From NCBI GenBank assembly GCA_041160955.1, contig JBEAVK010000445.1, positions 8,160 to 72,159 of the forward strand: a stretch of DNA of 64,000 nucleotides, in the 5' to 3' direction. The notes below the pieces were generated by a model, which was not told the origin of the DNA, did no database searches, and was given only the letters and a program-made list of their open reading frames with translations. Source of the DNA: M3007 sp041160955 (GTDB lineage: Bacteria; Bacteroidota; Bacteroidia; Chitinophagales; Saprospiraceae). Of the stretch, positions 61,274-64,000 are shown in pieces (position 1 is the first letter of the stretch; every line of letters begins with the position of its first letter). The position numbers were made by a program, and so were the translations under genes.

Positions 61274-62073
61274 TATTTATAACGCCTTCTAACAAGACGA
61301 ATAAATGATTTGGCGGTTTCTACCTTGTTTTTATGCAACCAGTCGAATCGGCCAATACACTCGTTGAGTAAATATGCTTTTGCGGCTTCAAACCCCGACG
61401 CATTGTTTAAGGTGGTTAATGCGGCTTCAAAAACTGGATTATCATTGCCAAATAGTTCGCGCTGTATCATCAAACGGTCGTTGAGTGAAATGGCGCGCTT
61501 TAGATCACTTATAGCGGTATCCGATAGTTTTTCGGATAGTTCTTTTGCTTCGCGGTATTCAAATAATACGTCTGCATCGCCTGCTGAAACTGTTGCCGCT
61601 ACTGGATTGGGCGTAGGGGGCTGGGGCGGCGGTGGAGTCATTACCACTGGTGGTGGCGGTGGTGGTTCAACTACTACTGGCGGTGGCGGTGGTGGTGGTG
61701 CTACCACTACTGGCGGTGGTGGCGGTGGTTCAACTACTACTGGCGGTGGCGGTGGTGCTACCACTACTGGCGGCGGCGGCGGCGGTGCTACCACTACTGG
61801 CGGTGGCGGCGGTGCTACCACTACTGGCGGCGGCGGCGGTGGCGCTACCACTGGTGGCGGTGGTGCTACCACTGGCGGTGGCTCCACTACCTTTCTAGGT
61901 GTTGTAACAGATTTTGCTTCTGGAGCATCTGATAGAAATGCATCGTAGAGTTCGCGGATATAAGACTGCGTAATATCCACATCAATGCGTGGAATATTTT
62001 CAGGGTCTTTGAGCATACGCGCAAATTCGCGGTTGAGTTTGTCTAGGTAAATTTTTGCTTTGAGCAGATCCAT
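61273..62073 (-). CDS. Proline-rich protein with (PPPPVV) repeats
   Basis: A 266-residue cytoplasmic protein. Residues 1-60 are a helical, charged domain (MDLLKAKIYLDKLNREFARM). Residues about 62-155 are a low-complexity linker of ten or so units such as APPPPPPVVV and EPPPPPPVVV. Residues 165-266 form a second helical domain (FEYREAKELSEKLSDTAISD, RELFGNDNPVFEAALTTLNN, then FDWLHKNKVETAKSFIRLVR) of unknown family. No signal peptide or membrane helix is seen, so the linker probably spaces two cytosolic domains. The DNA under the linker is a GC-rich minisatellite prone to length change. The stop overlaps the FAD oxidoreductase start (TAATG). Confidence 0.85.
   Translation of the reverse strand: MDLLKAKIYLDKLNREFARMLKDPENIPRIDVDITQSYIRELYDAFLSDAPEAKSVTTPRKVVEPPPVVAPPPPVVAPPPPPPVVVAPPPPPVVVAPPPPPPVVVAPPPPPVVVEPPPPPPVVVAPPPPPPPVVVEPPPPPPVVMTPPPPQPPTPNPVAATVSAGDADVLFEYREAKELSEKLSDTAISDLKRAISLNDRLMIQRELFGNDNPVFEAALTTLNNASGFEAAKAYLLNECIGRFDWLHKNKVETAKSFIRLVRRRYK
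61617..61890. repeat. GC-rich minisatellite in proline-rich gene
   Basis: Imperfect tandem units of 24-30 bases built on ggcggtggcggtggt and gctaccactactggc encode the Pro-Val linker. Unit lengths are multiples of three, so copy-number changes would keep the frame. Confidence 0.85.
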
Positions 62074-62300
62074 GGTTACGATATTTTTTTGAATTTTGGG
62101 TTGATGTACTTTTTATATGGTATCAAATATTGGGTTAGTGGCTTTGTATCGTTCTATTATTACGGCATTGAAATGAAGGGATATTCCTTTGTTTGAATGC
62201 CTAGTGCCACTTACTGACGCAAACGTACATACATTGTTTGAATTGCACAATTATAGGGTGTTATTTTTGCTTACATTTGTGGGGCGGGGGGATTATATAT

Positions 62301-62370
62301 GGAAATGTATGAAAATGTATGAAAACATACGAAAACATACGAAAACATACGAAAACATACGAAAACATAG
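62301..62370. repeat. Tandem decamer array
   Basis: Seven head-to-tail 10-base units: two variants (ggaaatgtat, gaaaatgtat), four exact gaaaacatac units and a last gaaaacatag that runs into the first 51-base direct repeat. There are no spacers, so it is not a CRISPR array. Confidence 0.9.
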
Positions 62371-62469
62371 GGTTGCACCCTATGCTGGATATTGCGCCCC
62401 TTTGGGGCTTTTCTACGCAAACATAGGGTTGCACCCTATGCTGGATATTGCGCCCCTTTGGGGCTTTTC
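62363..62469. repeat. Two perfect 51-bp direct repeats with hairpins
   Basis: Copies at 62363-62413 and 62419-62469 are identical over 51 bases and are separated by five bases (tacgc). Each contains two short palindromes, catagggttgcaccctatg and gcccctttggggc. With the decamer array they fill the core of the 491-base gap 62074-62564; the rest is AT-rich with no gene seen. Confidence 0.9.
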
Positions 62470-62564
62470 CACTGCTTGCGCTTAATGTTTGATCTTTTTA
62501 TTTGAATTTTGATCTTACAAAATAGTGCGATGTAATTATATGTTATTTGTTTTAAATTTTAATT

Positions 62565-63527
62565 ATGCAAAATATTATTAGGTATCTGCGCGAGCATTTT
62601 AAATTGGATTTTAAATGGGCTTATTATCTGGCCGTTTTTGGGTTTATTGGTATTTGTATCGCGGTCAATTATACTACTGCACCGGCGGGTAGTAGGTCTT
62701 GGGAAGTTTGGATTATTCGGTCGTTCTATGTGCCGGGGAGTCCTTGGTGTTTCTTGATTTATTTTGTGTTTTATGGTTGTCCTTATTTTGTAATCGCCGC
62801 AATCACTGCATTTTTTAATAAAGATACCCGTTTTTGGCAAAAAAAAGAGTTTTGGATTCGCTCGCTATTTATCCTTGTACTGATGAGTTTGCAGGCTAGT
62901 ATGGGTTTACATCGGGTATTGGGCAATCAGTTTTCTTATCCGCCCGATCGTTATTTTACAATGCGCATCACCGCTCCTCTTATGCCTTATCTGTGGATTG
63001 GGCTGCCGTTGTTGGCCTTTTGGTGGTTGCGCGACCGACATAGAGGTGTACCATTTATGTATGGCCTCGTCCGAAAAGGTTTTGATCCTTTGCCCTATTT
63101 TTTGCTACTCGGCCTAATGTTTCCGTTGGTCTTTTGGGCATCGTCACAAGCGCAGTTCCTGAATTATTACCCGACTTTACAATTGAAACAAATCGCCAAA
63201 ATGACTATTATAGAAGATGAGAAATTGGCCTTTTTCTTGTATGAGATCATTTATGGGTTATATTTCATTTGGGCGGAGATTATTTTTCGAGGTTTTATGG
63301 TGGTTGGTATGGCCGATACCATGGAGCGTCACTCAGTTGCTCCAATGGCTGGAGTGTATGCTTTTCGGCATTTCGCCAAGCCGCCAGGGGAAACGATTAG
63401 TTCGGTATTTGGCGGCTATATTTTAGGGGTGATTGCATTACGCACCAACAATATTGTAGGCGGCGCCATTCTACATGGCAGTATTGCTGTAATGATGGAT
63501 ATGTTGGCATTTTGGAGGCTGGGGTAA
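62565..63527 (+). CDS. CPBP-family intramembrane protease-like protein
   Basis: A 320-residue multipass membrane protein of the CPBP/Abi (CAAX-protease-like) family. About seven transmembrane helices are predicted. Motif 1 is WAEIIFRGF (Glu238, Arg242); most family members have two adjacent Glu residues here, and this protein has Ala then Glu. Motif 2 gives FRHFAKPPGE with His269, and motif 3 gives ILHGSIAVMMD with His304. The single-Glu form also occurs in a Bacteroidota subgroup with the HFxKPxGE-xISSxFGG signature, which this protein shows, so it may still be active. The substrate is unknown. A hairpin follows the stop codon. Confidence 0.87.
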   Translation: MQNIIRYLREHFKLDFKWAYYLAVFGFIGICIAVNYTTAPAGSRSWEVWIIRSFYVPGSPWCFLIYFVFYGCPYFVIAAITAFFNKDTRFWQKKEFWIRSLFILVLMSLQASMGLHRVLGNQFSYPPDRYFTMRITAPLMPYLWIGLPLLAFWWLRDRHRGVPFMYGLVRKGFDPLPYFLLLGLMFPLVFWASSQAQFLNYYPTLQLKQIAKMTIIEDEKLAFFLYEIIYGLYFIWAEIIFRGFMVVGMADTMERHSVAPMAGVYAFRHFAKPPGETISSVFGGYILGVIALRTNNIVGGAILHGSIAVMMDMLAFWRLG

Positions 63528-63535
63528 TGCCTTTG

Positions 63536-63559
63536 CTAACGAAATAGATGTTTCGTTAG
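63536..63559 (+). terminator. Hairpin after CPBP-family gene
   Basis: Perfect 9-bp arms (ctaacgaaa / tttcgttag) with a 6-nt loop lie nine bases past the stop codon at 63527. A T-run (cttttttat) follows only 14 bases later, so terminator strength is uncertain. Confidence 0.6.
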
Positions 63560-63578
63560 GCTTATCAAATATCTTTTT

Positions 63579-63586
63579 TATATTTG
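63579..63586 (+). promoter_or_regulatory. -7 box of 2'-5' RNA ligase-like gene
   Basis: TATATTTG matches TAnnTTTG perfectly, 67 bases before the ATG at 63654. Confidence 0.5.
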
Positions 63587-63599
63587 TGTCACATGACAC
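63586..63599. promoter_or_regulatory. Palindrome at predicted transcription start
   Basis: gtgtca-ca-tgacac has 6-base inverted arms and begins at the last base of the -7 box, overlapping the expected transcription start. This is a suitable place for a repressor to bind. Confidence 0.4.
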
Positions 63600-63653
63600 T
63601 ATTTACGAATATTTCTTACCAAAAAGTGATGCAAAACGCATACCCTCCAAGAC

Positions 63654-64000
63654 ATGAACAATAAACGCACACAACTCACCCTATTTATACCGGATCAATA
63701 TGCTGTTGCTATTGAAAAAGTACGAAAAGCGTATAACCCCGAACAATATAAATTGATTCATGCTCATGTAACCCTTTGCAGAGAAGATGAACTAGATCAA
63801 ATTGATCGTGTTATGCTGAACTTGGAGCAACTACAATTTGAGTGCTTTGACATTAATTTGGGGGCGGTTGAACGCTTTGCGCAGGGTAAAGGGGTGTTGT
63901 TACCCGCTATTGGCGACAATGATGTATTCCAAAAATTACGTTCAACTGTTTTAAATGGAATAATAGATCAACCCAGACAACATGCACCGCATATCACTTT
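63654..64000 (+). CDS. 2'-5' RNA ligase-like (2H phosphoesterase), 3' end cut by window
   Basis: The frame from ATG 63654 is open to the window end (115 codons) and encodes a protein of the 2H phosphoesterase superfamily, which includes 2'-5' RNA ligase and cyclic phosphodiesterases. The first HxTx motif is visible in LIHAHVTLCRED (about residues 35-46), and the second is just starting at QHAPHIT (about 108-114). The opening QLTLFIPDQYAVAIEKVRKA fits the family N-terminus. It is preceded by a -7 box and a palindrome. The C-terminus is outside the window. Confidence 0.85.
   Translation, partial: MNNKRTQLTLFIPDQYAVAIEKVRKAYNPEQYKLIHAHVTLCREDELDQIDRVMLNLEQLQFECFDINLGAVERFAQGKGVLLPAIGDNDVFQKLRSTVLNGIIDQPRQHAPHIT

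Noticed and set aside
61310..61948. Glycine-rich frame opposite the proline-rich gene
   Set aside because: It is the antisense of the Pro-Val repeats; the minus-strand frame has structured domains on both sides and TAATG coupling.
62301..62370. Decamer array considered as a CRISPR array
   Set aside because: Units are 10 bases, head-to-tail with no spacers, and no cas gene is present.
62189..62485. 98-codon plus-strand frame over the decamer and 51-bp repeats
   Set aside because: It is made mostly of repeat translations, has no family match and its second half is two copies of the same non-coding repeat.

Overview
The window looks like a chromosomal segment of a Bacteroidota bacterium, most likely of the Saprospiria (Saprospiraceae-like) group. 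The evidence is a gliding/type IX secretion (T9SS) cluster (porP/sprF-like, gldK, gldL, gldM, gldN plus a second gldN), three very large secreted proteins with T9SS C-terminal sorting tails, a SusC/SusD polysaccharide utilisation locus (PUL), and repeated Bacteroidota-type -7 promoter boxes (TAnnTTTG) close to start codons. The genus assignment is an inference.

Layout. 1-1058: 3' part of an AAA ATPase gene. 1179-7744: a 1822-residue secreted DUF4397-repeat protein and a GldN paralogue. 7988-12900: a RibF-glycosyltransferase fusion, an alpha/beta hydrolase, and a LytS/LytTR-type two-component pair. 13328-19528: the gldN-gldM-gldL-gldK and porP/sprF block, all on the minus strand, with strong hairpins between some genes. 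20037-27959: a TonB-dependent receptor, a 941-residue T9SS cargo protein, an unrecognised 483-residue protein and a GH18 lipoprotein. 28072-29978: short and decayed genes, including a xisH-xisI pair whose xisH carries an in-frame stop. 30272-45395: a co-directional PUL (propeller-type regulator, GH144-family glucanase, repeated carbohydrate-binding-like cargo, GH3 beta-glucosidase, SusC, SusD), plausibly for a beta-glucan such as beta-1,2-glucan. 45517-51601: a nonsense-interrupted Uma2-family gene, cytochrome bd oxidase (cydAB), a coupled tauE/safE-crp/fnr pair with a CRP-type palindrome beside its promoter, a small membrane protein and YceI. 51789-56454: HD-domain protein, HtrA protease, a DUF4340 protein coupled to a solitary paaC, and a lipoprotein. 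56572-60244: mobile-looking palindromic repeats, a lipase lipoprotein, gene remnants, a DUF2905 protein and a transglutaminase-like protein. 60245-64000: an FAD oxidoreductase overlapping a proline-rich protein, tandem repeats, a CPBP-family membrane protein and the start of a 2'-5' RNA ligase-like gene.

Functional picture. The Gld/PorP genes build the machine that exports and attaches the C-terminally tagged proteins encoded in the same window (1179, 22345, 37414 and 40630). The PUL couples extracellular glucan cutting to SusCD uptake and GH3 trimming. The cydAB/crp/tauE neighbourhood suggests a low-oxygen or reduced-sulfur response. Dispersed palindromic elements, direct repeats and at least five truncated or stop-interrupted genes cluster in the accessory stretches (28-30 kb, 45-46 kb, 56-60 kb). 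No tRNA, rRNA, CRISPR array or intact transposase gene was seen.
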